Shown here piece by piece: positions 11,874 to 23,400 of a stretch of DNA of 64,000 bases (the first letter of the stretch is position 1; every line of letters starts with the position of its first letter). Source of the stretch: Tribonema minus (lineage: Eukaryota > Sar > Xanthophyceae > Tribonematales > Tribonemataceae); assembly GCA_017506865.1 (NCBI GenBank), contig JAFCMP010000521.1, positions 434,001 through 498,000 on the forward strand, read 5' to 3'. Both the position numbers and the translations under genes were made by a program. The notes beneath the pieces were generated by a model. The model was not told the origin of the DNA. It made no database searches and worked only from the letters and a program-made list of their open reading frames with translations.

Positions 11874-14384
11874 ATGGAGGGAGGAGCAGGAGCTGTGAAA
11901 GCGGGCTCTGCAGGCAAGGCAGCAACAAAGGCAGCTCCAGCCAGCGCTGCAGCTGCTGCAGTCGGTGATGCTGCTGGTGTTGTCCCTGCTCGTCCCGCAT
12001 CGGCCAAGGTGAGATGCTGCCAACTTATCAAGCCTACCGAGACGAATGTCGGACGTTTTCGTGCGCAGCGAAGACACCGTAGAGGTATCGCATCGCATCG
12101 CATCAAACGTTTATTCGCAGCTTGTCTAAACGTGCCTGGGGCTTAGCCAAGTGCGAAGTATTTCCAATTCACGTGTAAGAACGCGTTCAGCTTTTGCGGT
12201 TCAGGTGCTGCCTTGTTCGTCAAGTGAAGCTTGTGTACCTGAGTCACAGAGAAGCTTTGGGGTCATGTTATGCGGCTGACCAAGGGCCACAGCTTCAAGC
12301 TACTGCTTCTGTTACAGTCAAAGTTGTGTGCCATCACAAAATCCATGCAGCAGTTGCCTCAGACGCACAGTGTGGCTTCGCGATCATCGAGCCTCTTGAG
12401 GCCGGGCGCTCGGGCTCGTGCATTTGACAGACAGGTGTCCAGGCCACGAGCTCCACTGTTCCGGTGCTCCATGTGCTTCCCCAGCCTTGAGTGGTTGCCA
12501 ACTGCGGACTGCCCTCTCACCTCGGCCTGCACGCCCGCATACGACATGCAAATCACATGGCACGCCTCGCTGCCACAGCACTGACGCACCGGCAGTGGCG
12601 CTGCGGGAGCAAAGGCTCTTCCAGCCTTCAAGTCGAACTGCAGAGTTCGATGGGAGAGTGTCGGTCAGGCTGGGCGCACTGCATCCGTGACGTCCGCTGT
12701 CGCCACTGTCTCTGCCACCGCGATGCGTGTGAAGCTTTGTGTGCTGCGCCTGTGCGCTGTATCTGCGGATGACGCGAAAGCGTGAGACCGCTGTGAGCGC
12801 TCGCCCGCCATGCTGGCAGGGGGCGGCACCGCCGCGGCGCTGCCAACGATATCTCAACTGACACTGCTGCGGAACGAGCATCACTCAGCAGCACACGCCC
12901 GCCTCTCAAGCCCTCCACTCCCTCCCACACCTGCTGCAGAGGGCGTGCGACAACTGCTACATCCACAAGCGGCGCTGCACCGGCGACGGTGTGCCGCCGT
13001 GCGCGGCGTGCGTGCAGAAGGGCCTGGACTGCTCGTACAGCCCCGTGAGTGCCCCGCCCATGGCGCGCAGCGTCGCTCCGCAGTCCTGCCTGCTGCAGCT
13101 CCGAGGCGGCGCTCCCTCTCTGTGCACGCGCCAGTAGGGTGCGCCGGGGGCGTGAGTCGGAGGGGTGAGGCGGAGGCGTAAGGCGGAGCCGCGGGCCGTC
13201 GAACGCAGAATGTTACTCGGCTCGCGATCATCTTGCTGTTGGTGTGCCTGCCGGCCCGCCTGCAATACCGCAAGCCACTGTCACCAGCTGCGCGCATTTC
13301 GGAATCAAGAACTCTATCCCCTCTCTGAGACTGTTGTAACTGCGGAAACCTTCCGGCAACTTTAGGCCCATCGTGGCATGCCGGCCCCGCTTCTGCGCTG
13401 GCGCCGCTGCTGCAGTCGTACGATCGCGCCCCCGCGCGCACAGTGCACCTCTGCGACCGCACGTGCGCCTCGATGACGCCTCACCGCACCCGCCGTTGCC
13501 TGCCGCCCTCCGCCCTCGCGCCGCCGCCGCTGCCGCCGCCGCCGCCGCTGCAGCGCGCCGTCAGGACCTCGCGCCCGCGCCGCCGCCGCACCCTCGACGC
13601 CGACGCCGACGACGAAGCGGCGCTGCCGTTGAAGCGGCCGAGCACCGGCGGCAGCAGCGCTCATCAGCCCCCCCCCCCTCGCACGCGCCCCCCCCTGCCG
13701 CCCGGGGCAGGGGGCTGGGACGCCGCCGCATGGGGGTGCGGCAGTGATCAGCTCGCGGCGCCGCTGACGCACGTGCCGCGGCTCAGCCCGTCGAGCGCGA
13801 CGGGCCTGCTGGGCCTGCGCGAGCACCACTTCCTGGCGGCCTTCGTCTCCGCGTACGCCGCCACGCTCATCCAGTACGAGGCCGAGTTCCAGCCGGCAAT
13901 CGTGGAGATCATGCGCGCGGCCGGCGGCGGCGGCGGCGGCGGTGGCAGCAGCGGAGGCAGCGGCAGGGGCGACCTGCCGCTGGCGGACGCGGCGCCGCCG
14001 AGCGCGCCGCAGGCATCGCTGTGCAGCCTGTGGACGGCGATATCGTGAGTTGCGCGCGCTCCGTCATTCAGCGCGCACGCGCGCGTACGCGTACTCGAAG
14101 TATACTTCACGCGCTGCGTCGGTGGCTGCGCAGGTGGCGCCGGCGCTGAGGCCGCCCGGCGGCGCCGCTGGAGCGTTGGCGCTGGCGCCGCCGCCGCGCA
14201 GTCCGCTGTCACTTTGTTGCGCGCATACAGACGTCCATGGGTGCTCTTCCTCTGCTGCCGCCGCCGCCACTGATGCTGACACCGGCACCGTCGCCACAGC
14301 TGCTGTTGACGAAGACATCGCAGCTGCTGCTGATGCTGCTGCGGCTGCTGTCGCTACTGCCGCCGCTGCCGCTGACATCGCCAC

Positions 14385-14415
<31 letters not shown>

Positions 14416-17400
14416 GCCGCTGCGCAGGTTCGGCGCCATGGTGCAGGGCGCGTCCGTGTACGCGCCGGAGGTGCGCGGCTACCTGCGCTGCGCGGAGCGC
14501 GCGGCGCACGCCGCGCACCAGCGCGAGGGCCCCACGCTCACGACGCTGCACGCGTTCATGATGCTCACCAACGTCTACGTGATGCTTGAGGACTTCAACA
14601 AGTGAGCGCGCTCGCGCGCACACGGGCAGTGTGTGCATGTGCAGCAAGTTGCAGCATGCGATCAGTACGCAGTCATTGACTTGTTGGGATGTAAGAGTAG
14701 CAAACTTGTTGGGATGTTAAGGTAGTAAGTTTGCTGCGCTGGCGCCAGGCGCACGGCCTGCCCTTTTGCGGTACGCTTATGTCCGTTATGCACTTGAGGC
14801 GGCCAACGTCGAGCACGTGCGCGGGTGAGGAAGCAGGCGGCTGGATCAATGAGTGAGTAAATGAGTGAGGCGTTGATCATGACGCGTTGCCCTCAGCGCT
14901 CAGCAGCGTCGGGTCGCCGTGTTCTGCGCATCATGCTTGATGATAACAGCCTTTCACAAGTGTGTGCCACGTGAGTACATGTGAACTCTGGCAGTGCTGG
15001 CAACACGCGCCCTCAAGATGCATCGAGTGGTTGAGAGAGTCAGTGAGAGCTTGGACAAGGCGGCGCACGCCCATGTTGCGTGCTTGAGGTTTATCTTTGT
15101 GTTTGGGATACTTCAACGGGCGCCCGAGGTGCGGAGCTCCGCGCGCTGCGACCACCGTGCAGCGTGCTCAATGCTCAGCACACTGAGCGCAACCAGCGCA
15201 CGCAGCGAACCAGCGCACCAAGTACGCCTAACCCTAGCCCTAACCCTGGGAAGTCGGTGCTCTCACAGCATCTGCGCTGACCGGCCCCGTCAGCAAGGCG
15301 CCAGCACAACACAGGGCGCGCCGAAAGAGACAGAGAAACTCGGCGGCGCGCCTCACTCCCGGTTTTCCGCGCGCCATCGTCCGCCTCTCCCGCCGCGCGA
15401 CAGGCTCGGCGTCTACCTGGAGACCACGACCGACATTGCCAAGAGCAACCCTAACCCTAGCCCTGCGCACGAAGTACTCCTAACCCTAACCCTAATCGTA
15501 ACCCTGGAAAGTCGGTGCTCTCACAGCATGTGCGCCGACGGGCCCAGTCAGCAAGGCGCCATCGCCGCATGAGGGCTCGCATGCCCGTGCCCAGAGCGAG
15601 ACAGCCGGCGGCGCACCTCACCCCTCTGTTTCTCGCGCGCCGTTCGTCTACATATCGCCGCACGCACGCGACAGGCTCGGCGTCTACTTGGAGACCACGA
15701 CCGACATTGCCAAGAGCATCGCGCGCGCGCACGCGCGCGCGCTCGCACGCCTGCACGACCGCGACGAGCTGCACGCGACCGTGAGCGTTCCGCCGCCGCT
15801 GCAGGAGAACACGTGGTTCCTGCTCGAGGTTAGCACGCGTGGTTCCTGCTCGAGGCACGGTTGGTGTTGTGTCTGGCGTATGCATGATGCCTTGCCTTGC
15901 GCGTGTATGTGGAGTAATATTGTTTTAACTACAGTAGAGAAGACTATAACTGCAAGGATTGTATCTTGCTTTGTTGATGAAGAGTGTACGCACACTTGAC
16001 CGTTAGTTCACTGCCGCCTCGCTCCTAGTGTCTGTAGCGGTGAAAACTGAAGTTGCGGATCGCACAGAGGGTACTACTGGCGAGTTCTACCTTGCTGACT
16101 TGGTGTTGCTCCGATGACAAGTACAAGCATGTTGCGTCTATCAACGCAGTCCAGTGCGGCAGACAGCCAGCCCGGCCGCGGCGCTGCTTTGCGCCTTGCT
16201 CCTGGCCTCATCGCCAGAAGTGGCCACAACACCCACCTGGAAGCTTCACGTCAGCTCTGTACGGTTGAAGTCTTTTTTCAAAGAAAAGTTTTTTTCAGTT
16301 ATTTGAAGTACATGACGTCAACTTGAACGCCGCGCCTCCGTCAGTCCTCAACGCCGTCGCGGACTGCGAGCTGTACGGCAGCGAAGGCGCGCACACGCTG
16401 CTCTCAGGGCGGCACCTGCGCGGGTAGAGAGAGCGCAGTACGACAGCCTTAAATGGTAAGGATGGGATGTACAGAGAGTCACCCAGTGGCACAGTGCGTG
16501 TATACTATTCTGTGGCTGCAGCGTACAAAGGTGGACATCAAGTAGGCACAGTGTGGCGCAAGACCAGTAATGGTAGATGAAGTGTGTCTGTCTTGTAATG
16601 CATGATCAGAGGGAGCTTCACAGAAGCGCAGGTCAAGTCCGCTCACTCCATCCTGTAGTGGCAGCGGTCCCTGCACCACTCGGAGCGCCAGAGGCGTCAC
16701 TGCACGTGACGAGAAGTTGATCTCGCAGCACTCTTTACCAGCGTGCGGCACGTGTCTGCTTCAACTAACTGCAAGCACGACATCACACTGGTCAATGCTC
16801 ACCTCGAGGCCCCGCCAATGGACCTGACATGGCCCCCAGTGCGGGCGCTGCCTACAGGAGGAGGACAAACCCTCAGTCGACTGACGGCGAGTAGTGCAGG
16901 TGAGCCAGCTCCGCCCGGCCGGCCCTCAGCAGCGCCCGCATTGAGGGCCATGTCATGTCCATCAGCGGGGCCTCTAGGTGGGCATTCGCCAGTGTGATGT
17001 TGTCCTTGCAGCTGAGGCAGGCAGGTGCCGTGCGCTGGTAGGAGTGCTCCAAGATCAACTCCTTGTTGTTGTGCACAGACACTTCCTCCGCCGGTACAGG
17101 CTGGCGTTCCGAGTCGCGCTGACACCACAGAATGGAGTGGGCGGACTTGACATGGTTCAAGGCTCTTCTGCTGCCCGCTCTGTACCCGCGCACGTAGCGC
17201 CCGGAGAGCAGCGTGTACGCGCCTTCGCTGCCGTACGCTCGCAGTCCGTGACGGTGTCGACGACGCTGACGAGGGCGTTACGGTAGCAGCCCTCCTCCTG
17301 CAGGTCGTAGATGGCATGGGGATCGTAGGCGAACGCGTGGCGGGCGCCACGCTCGTGCGCCGCGTGTGCGGTATTGCTTGCCTGCTTCAGCCACTCTGTG

Positions 17401-20400
17401 GTGCTGCTGCGCTGGCATTGCGCTGCTCGCGACTTCTGCAGTGCCGCCTGTGTGATGCGTGCGCGTGGCTGCCCCGGCTGCGCGGCGCCCGCCGCCGCCG
17501 CTGCTGCCGCCGGCGTCACAGCCGCCGCCGCTGCTGCGGGCAGCACATATGCTGCTGCTGCTGCCGCTGCTGGTGCCGCCGCCTTCGCCGTCGCCGCTGC
17601 TGTGGGTGCCGCCGCCGCGTGTGATGGCGCCGCTGCTGCGGGCGGCACGCTGTCAGATGCCGTAGCCGCTGCCGCTGCTGCCGGTGCCGCCGCCTTCTTG
17701 CGCCGCGCAGCCGCACGGTTCCTCACCCTCACCACGGCGCTGTTGAGCCATGTGCACTGCGCCGTGCGCTGCATCATGACGAGGGCATGGAGCAACTAGG
17801 CGATGCTTGGTCGGCGAGTGCAACAGGATGCACACATGATGTCATCATGTAGAGAACCGCTTGGCTGCCAGCTGCAGTGGCACCTCGGGGGTGACGTGCA
17901 CCGCTGCGCGCAAAGCCCAGCATGTGAACGCGGTGGCGCAGCATGACTGATCTGGTGGACCAAGGGCCTGTCCTAGAAGTGCTGCTGTAGCTGGGCGAGC
18001 AATGTCTTCCTGAGGAGGCGGCCCTCTTGCTGCCTGCCTTTTTCCAGCAGCGTGGCCAGGTGGTCGTGTGCCCGCTGCCAACTTCACCTCTGAAGGTGGG
18101 GGCATCCACCTTCGAATCCCTTGACAGGCCCAGTGCGTTATGAAGTTGAAGTTGTGGAGGCGAAGTGAAGTCTGCGACCAGTTGAAGTATGATGTACGCA
18201 ACTTCAATTTACCTCCATGTGTTGAACTTCACCTTGAACTTGGGGGGTCCGCCCTTGAATTCCTTGACAGCCCCAGTGCGTCATGAAGTTGCAGTCGTGG
18301 AGGTGAGGTGCAGTTGCATACGGTCTGCAACCAGTTGAAGTATGCTGTACGCAACTCCAATTTACCTCCACGCATTGAACTTCACCTTGAAGTTGAGGGG
18401 TCCGCCCTCGCCCTCGAATCCCTTGACAGGTTCAGTTCATCATGAAGTTGAAGTCGTGGAGGTGAAGCGAAACTGCATCGGTCTGCCCCCAGTTGAAGTG
18501 CGCTGGATGCCACTTTTGCCTCTACGCATCGACCATCACCTTGAAGTACCTCCCGCTCCTCGTCCGGGGGCAGCCTGGAGGGCTTGCTGCTTCCACTCGC
18601 TGCTACATCAACTTGCTTCCGTTTCCTCTGTCTCAAGTCTCGGTCGACGCGTTCTCGCAAGAGACGGCGACGGAGCCCGTCATCCCCGCACAGCGGCGTC
18701 GGCCGTACTCCTTGCCAACGAGCGCGCAATCAGCATCGTGTGCGACGGCTCACACATATCATTACATGGCCTAGTAGTACCTGCACGAGGCACTGACCAC
18801 TTGCCGCTGCTGCTGATGTCGCTGCCGCCGCCGCCGCCGCCGCCGCCGCTGCCGCCGACGACAGGCCCTGCGGCTGGCCAAGCTGCTGGTGGACATGGGC
18901 GTCAGGATGCGCGCCGCGGAGCTCAGCAAGCACCAGCGCGGCGCGGTCATCGGCCTCGACGCTCAGCAAAGCGCGTCCGCCCCCGCGTCGTCTTCTCCGT
19001 GAGTGCATACAACGCGACGAGAGCACCGAGACGACGGCAGTCGTGTCAGACACGTGCGCGTGCGCTGTCCGGCTCTCGCGCGTGGCCTCGTTTCGTGACC
19101 ACTGCCCGGAGCACAAGAGCTATAGTTCAAAGCACACTTTGCTCGTAAAGACACTCCCAGCTCGACAGTGTTCCCCTTGCAAAGGGTGTTTGCCGGGGTC
19201 GTGTGCCCGTCGGCTGAGTCAGAGTGCACCTGCGCCGGGTCTGACTGCAACATTCTCTTGTGAGCATTTTCCTGGCCACACCCCTCGACGGCGGCAGCGC
19301 TCGCCAGTAGGTACGGTGCGACCACACGCCCCCGTGATGTGCACAGGCACCATTCTTGCCCTTACTGTAGCTCTGCCGGCGATGGGGGCTGCGCAAGACT
19401 CTAAATAGCTGGTGCGGCGGTGCTAAAGCGAAAGGAGGAGCTGACGCTGCATTTTCCTCTGCGCCGCTTGCTGCCACTGTTGCTGCTGCTGCTGCCGCTG
19501 CTGCTGCTGCTGCCACCGCAGCGGCGGCGGTGCGCCTCGGCCGCCGCCCAACAGCAAGCTCGGCCTCGTCTTCGCCAGCTACGCGCCCGTCGTGGAAGGT
19601 GAGCAATGCTGCTGAGCAATGCTGCTTTGACCTCGTCGCTCTGCGCTGATGTGTTGTCTCGATTGTCAAATGTCTGCGACACCGCGCTCTCGGTAGACTA
19701 GTACCTTGAAGGTGCACCACAAAGGGGCAGTGCATTTTCTGTTGCTTAAAGTGGAGTTGCTGGCTTAGCAGTACAAAGTGGCCGTGCATTTTCGGATGTT
19801 GAGAGTGAAGTTGCCCGGCTTTGTAGTTGCAAGCCCAAGTGCCGCGCGTGCGTGCGCCGCGTCCAGATGCCACACACACCCCTTAGAAGCGTTGGTCGTG
19901 TGCCAACATGTTGATCCTGGGGAGGGGGGGGCGAGTCGGCACTAAATTGTCATGCGGTTCAGCGCCAGTGCGACGTCGTAGTGTCTTGTTGAATTTTGTT
20001 CAAGTTTTGAAGCCCGCCCCACCAGTCATAGCGCTGATTCTGACTTCAGCCTCGCCCCCGGCGCGCGTGCATTTGCTTTTGCTCTCGCCGTGCCGCGCAG
20101 GTCTCCCCTCCTTTGACCCCAAGGAGGTGCAGGAGGCGATTGAGGAGGGGGGGTGCATCACCGCGCCGCAGGTGCGTACTCGTCCACAACATGAAGTTCA
20201 ACATGAAGTTTGCAGCATAGCAGCAGCACTCAGTCACGTCCGTCGCCTGAAGACCATAGGCCAGCTGCGCGAAGGCCCTTTGCACACCGCGCACAGATTC
20301 TCTGAGTCCTTGTGTTCCCCTTCTTCTTGCGATGTGCGTATGCTGCGTTACGCGCGCCCGTGCCTTTCAGCATGGCGACTTCCGTACACAAAGAGTGAGA

Positions 20401-23400
20401 AGCGCGCTCACGTCGAGCGCCGATGCTGAGCGTTGACGCCAAGCCTAACTATAACCCTATCGCTTACGATGAGCATCATCACTGATGCTGAGCACTGACG
20501 AGATGACGCCGAGCGCTAACGCTGAGATCCCTTGCCCCCCCCCCCTCCCCCCCCCCCCCCCCCCCTCCCCCTGTGGCGGCAGGCCGCACAACTGTCGCAC
20601 TTCAATGTCGTGGCGTCTGCGCTCACGGAGCTCTGCAAGCCGTCCGTCGCGTACGCTGACGGCCTCGTGAGTGCCGCGTGCTACGGCGGCAAGGACCTGC
20701 TGCTGGTCGTCATGGGCATCAACCAGCGCCTCGGCCAGGTGAGCGACGCGCGCGGCAACGGAGGCGGCGTTGTGATGGATGTGCTCCGGTGCTGGGCAGC
20801 CCCGTTGCGGCGCAGCGCGCGGTGCGATCGGCCGCCGCGATTGGCGCAAGCATTGTGATGGATGCGCTCCGGTGCTGCGCAGCCCTGTCGCACGGTGGTG
20901 CTGGGGTGGCACTGTGTGATCAGTGCATGTAGGCGAATGGCGCGCCGCGGTGCGGTGAACTCACACTGTGATCGGGGTGATGTCGTGTGTTTGATGATGC
21001 CGCTGTGCAGCCCCGTTGTCGTGGGGTTCAATCACCGCATCGGCCAGGTGACGACGCGTTGTCGCGTTGTGCCTGGTGGTGACTGCGGCGTTATTTGATC
21101 AGTGCGTTGCTGTGGTAGTACGCAACCCTATAGCGAGGCGGGCAGTCGGTGACGCAGCAGCCGCTGTGATCCGTTGGCATGGGGTTCATTGTAGCGCCCC
21201 GGCCCGCTTGGTCTCGCGTTGTGGTGCTATGAATTCTGGTATTTGTGCAGCGGTGGAGGCGGCAGCTGGCGCACATCGTCATCTGGAGCCCTGGCGTTAG
21301 AGCCGCAGTTTATGTGGCAGCTGCTGTCGCCGTCTCACGGACTGACCAGCGCCTCAGCCAGGTGTTGACAAGTCGTAGCGATCTCTTGAAACCGTCACGT
21401 ATGTATGTATACCCTGACGTTAGGGCAGCGGCTGCCAAGGCAGCAGCTGCTGCTACTCGCTGTCATGGGGGTCAGTCGTCGCCTCGGAGAGGCGGTGCTC
21501 AGGGGCACTTGGGCCCTAATGTTAGGGCAGCAGTTGACGCAGCAGCTACTACTTGCGAGCCGCGCCCCTCCCGGCCGCTGCATGCGTTCAACGATACCCA
21601 CTTGCGTCGGTCCTCACGCGTGCGATCAAGAGCAGCACCTCGTCACAGCCAGCATCCCCCCCCCCGACCAAATCCATCGTGCCCAGGGGCGCTCAGCCAC
21701 GGAGCTCCGCACTCCGCTTCTCACGTCGCCACATACACACACTCACGCGCGTGCATCCGCGTTCCGCGTGCGCGCGCGGCGCAGGTCATGCACATGATCA
21801 ACAGCGGCGGTGCGGCGCAGCCGGCGGTGCGCGTCGCCGGCGCGCGGCTGCGCGTCATGGTGGACCGGGTCGTGCGCGCGCTGCGCGGCGGCCTGCTGCG
21901 GCGCTCCGGCTTCAACCAGGTCAAGCTCGTCAGCGACGCGGCGTTCCTGCACCTGCTCGACGGCGACGAGGTGCGCGCGCATCTGTGAAGTTGAACTTGA
22001 ACTTGAAGTGTGAACTTGTGTGCACTTCAGCTTGAAGTTACGTGGGGTGTGTCGCGTGCGAGCGGCACGCGCCGGCGCAACACCGGGTCGTTGTCGTCTG
22101 CGGCGTTGCTGCCGCTGCGCAGCTGGCGTTTTTTTTCCAGTGCGTGCTGGGCGCTGCTGAATGGATGTCTAGGCTCAGAGCTTCCTGTAAATTAATTGGA
22201 TTCTGATGAACTGACTTCAAGGGGGCTCTGACCAGCTGGCGCAGCGACTGCACTACTGCCCAGGAGTACACGCGGGGACTTCACATTCCGCGGCATTCGT
22301 GAAGCGTGTGCACAAATCGCTGCGGCTGCGAACGATGCTTCTAGCAATGCCAGCGACGGGCGTTGGCCGTGTGAAGCTACAGTACCGTTTCGTGAAGCTG
22401 TTCCTGCTTGTTCTCAATTTTCGTTGTAGCACATTTCTCTTCCTGCACAGCGCGGCTCCCGCGCCCGACAAGTCTTGAGATCGGGTCACAAACGCGGGTG
22501 GAGTCCCCTTCAACATCTCAACTTCAACACCAGGGCCGCGCACTCTTGCTGCAAACGCGACGCGTGCTGCACCATGCGCGGCATTCGCCGCCTCTGCCGC
22601 GCGCGCGTCTCGCACCCCGCCCTCTTCTCACCGGCAGCTCGCCGTGTCCGCCGCCGCCGCCGCTGCCGCCGCCGCAGGAGGGCTGCCTGCAGCTGCTGCT
22701 GGAGCTGCTGCGCATGTGCCACGCGGCGCCCGGGCTGATGCGCTTCATACCGTGGCGCCACAACGTGAGCGAGCGCCGCACTGCGTACATACCCTATACC
22801 TGCATGCCCCCGCTGGCGTGTCAACATCACGATGGCAGACATCGCGTGCTGCCAGTAGTGCTTTGTGTTGCGCGCAACCCCCCCCCTCTCGTTGCATGAA
22901 TGCTGCCCTCTCATCAGCACCTCTGTCCTGCTCGCGCTTGCCTTGACGGTGCAGACCCTGTCATGTACTACACTCTTTGATACGTGACTTGTCGCGACTT
23001 TTCGCTGCCAGTGACAGGATGCCTACCTGGTCCCTGGATGCAAGGGCTCCCTCGGTGTTCATAAGCAAGTTTCCGCGGCTAGCCCTGGATGCAAGGGCTC
23101 CCTCGGTGTCCACGTGCATGTGTCTGCTGCCAGCGACAGAATGCGTACGCGAACCTCGGGCGCAAGGGCTTGCTCCGTGCGTACACGCATGCGTATGGGG
23201 GGGGGGGGGTCTCGGCATGGCCCAGCTCCACGGTGGTGCGCGCGTATTGATTTTGCCCTGCTTCGCCCTGCGACTGCGCCGCGTGGAGCAGCACCGCGCC
23301 GCGGCAGCAGCGACGCTCACTGAGGCAAAGCTGGTTTCCGTACTGCACTTGAACAAGTGCAGGGGACCATGCAGGCGAGACACCCACACACAACGCAGCT

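Noticed and set aside
16345-16430. Possible gene A exon (DCELYGSEGAHTLLSG)
   Set aside because: Gene A is satisfied by exon 6 at 18865, which aligns with B and C. This segment matches only the inverted fragment in the same intron.
18105-18555. CRISPR-like array
   Set aside because: Units are 143-159 bp, diverged and lack constant short repeats with unique spacers; the genome is eukaryotic.
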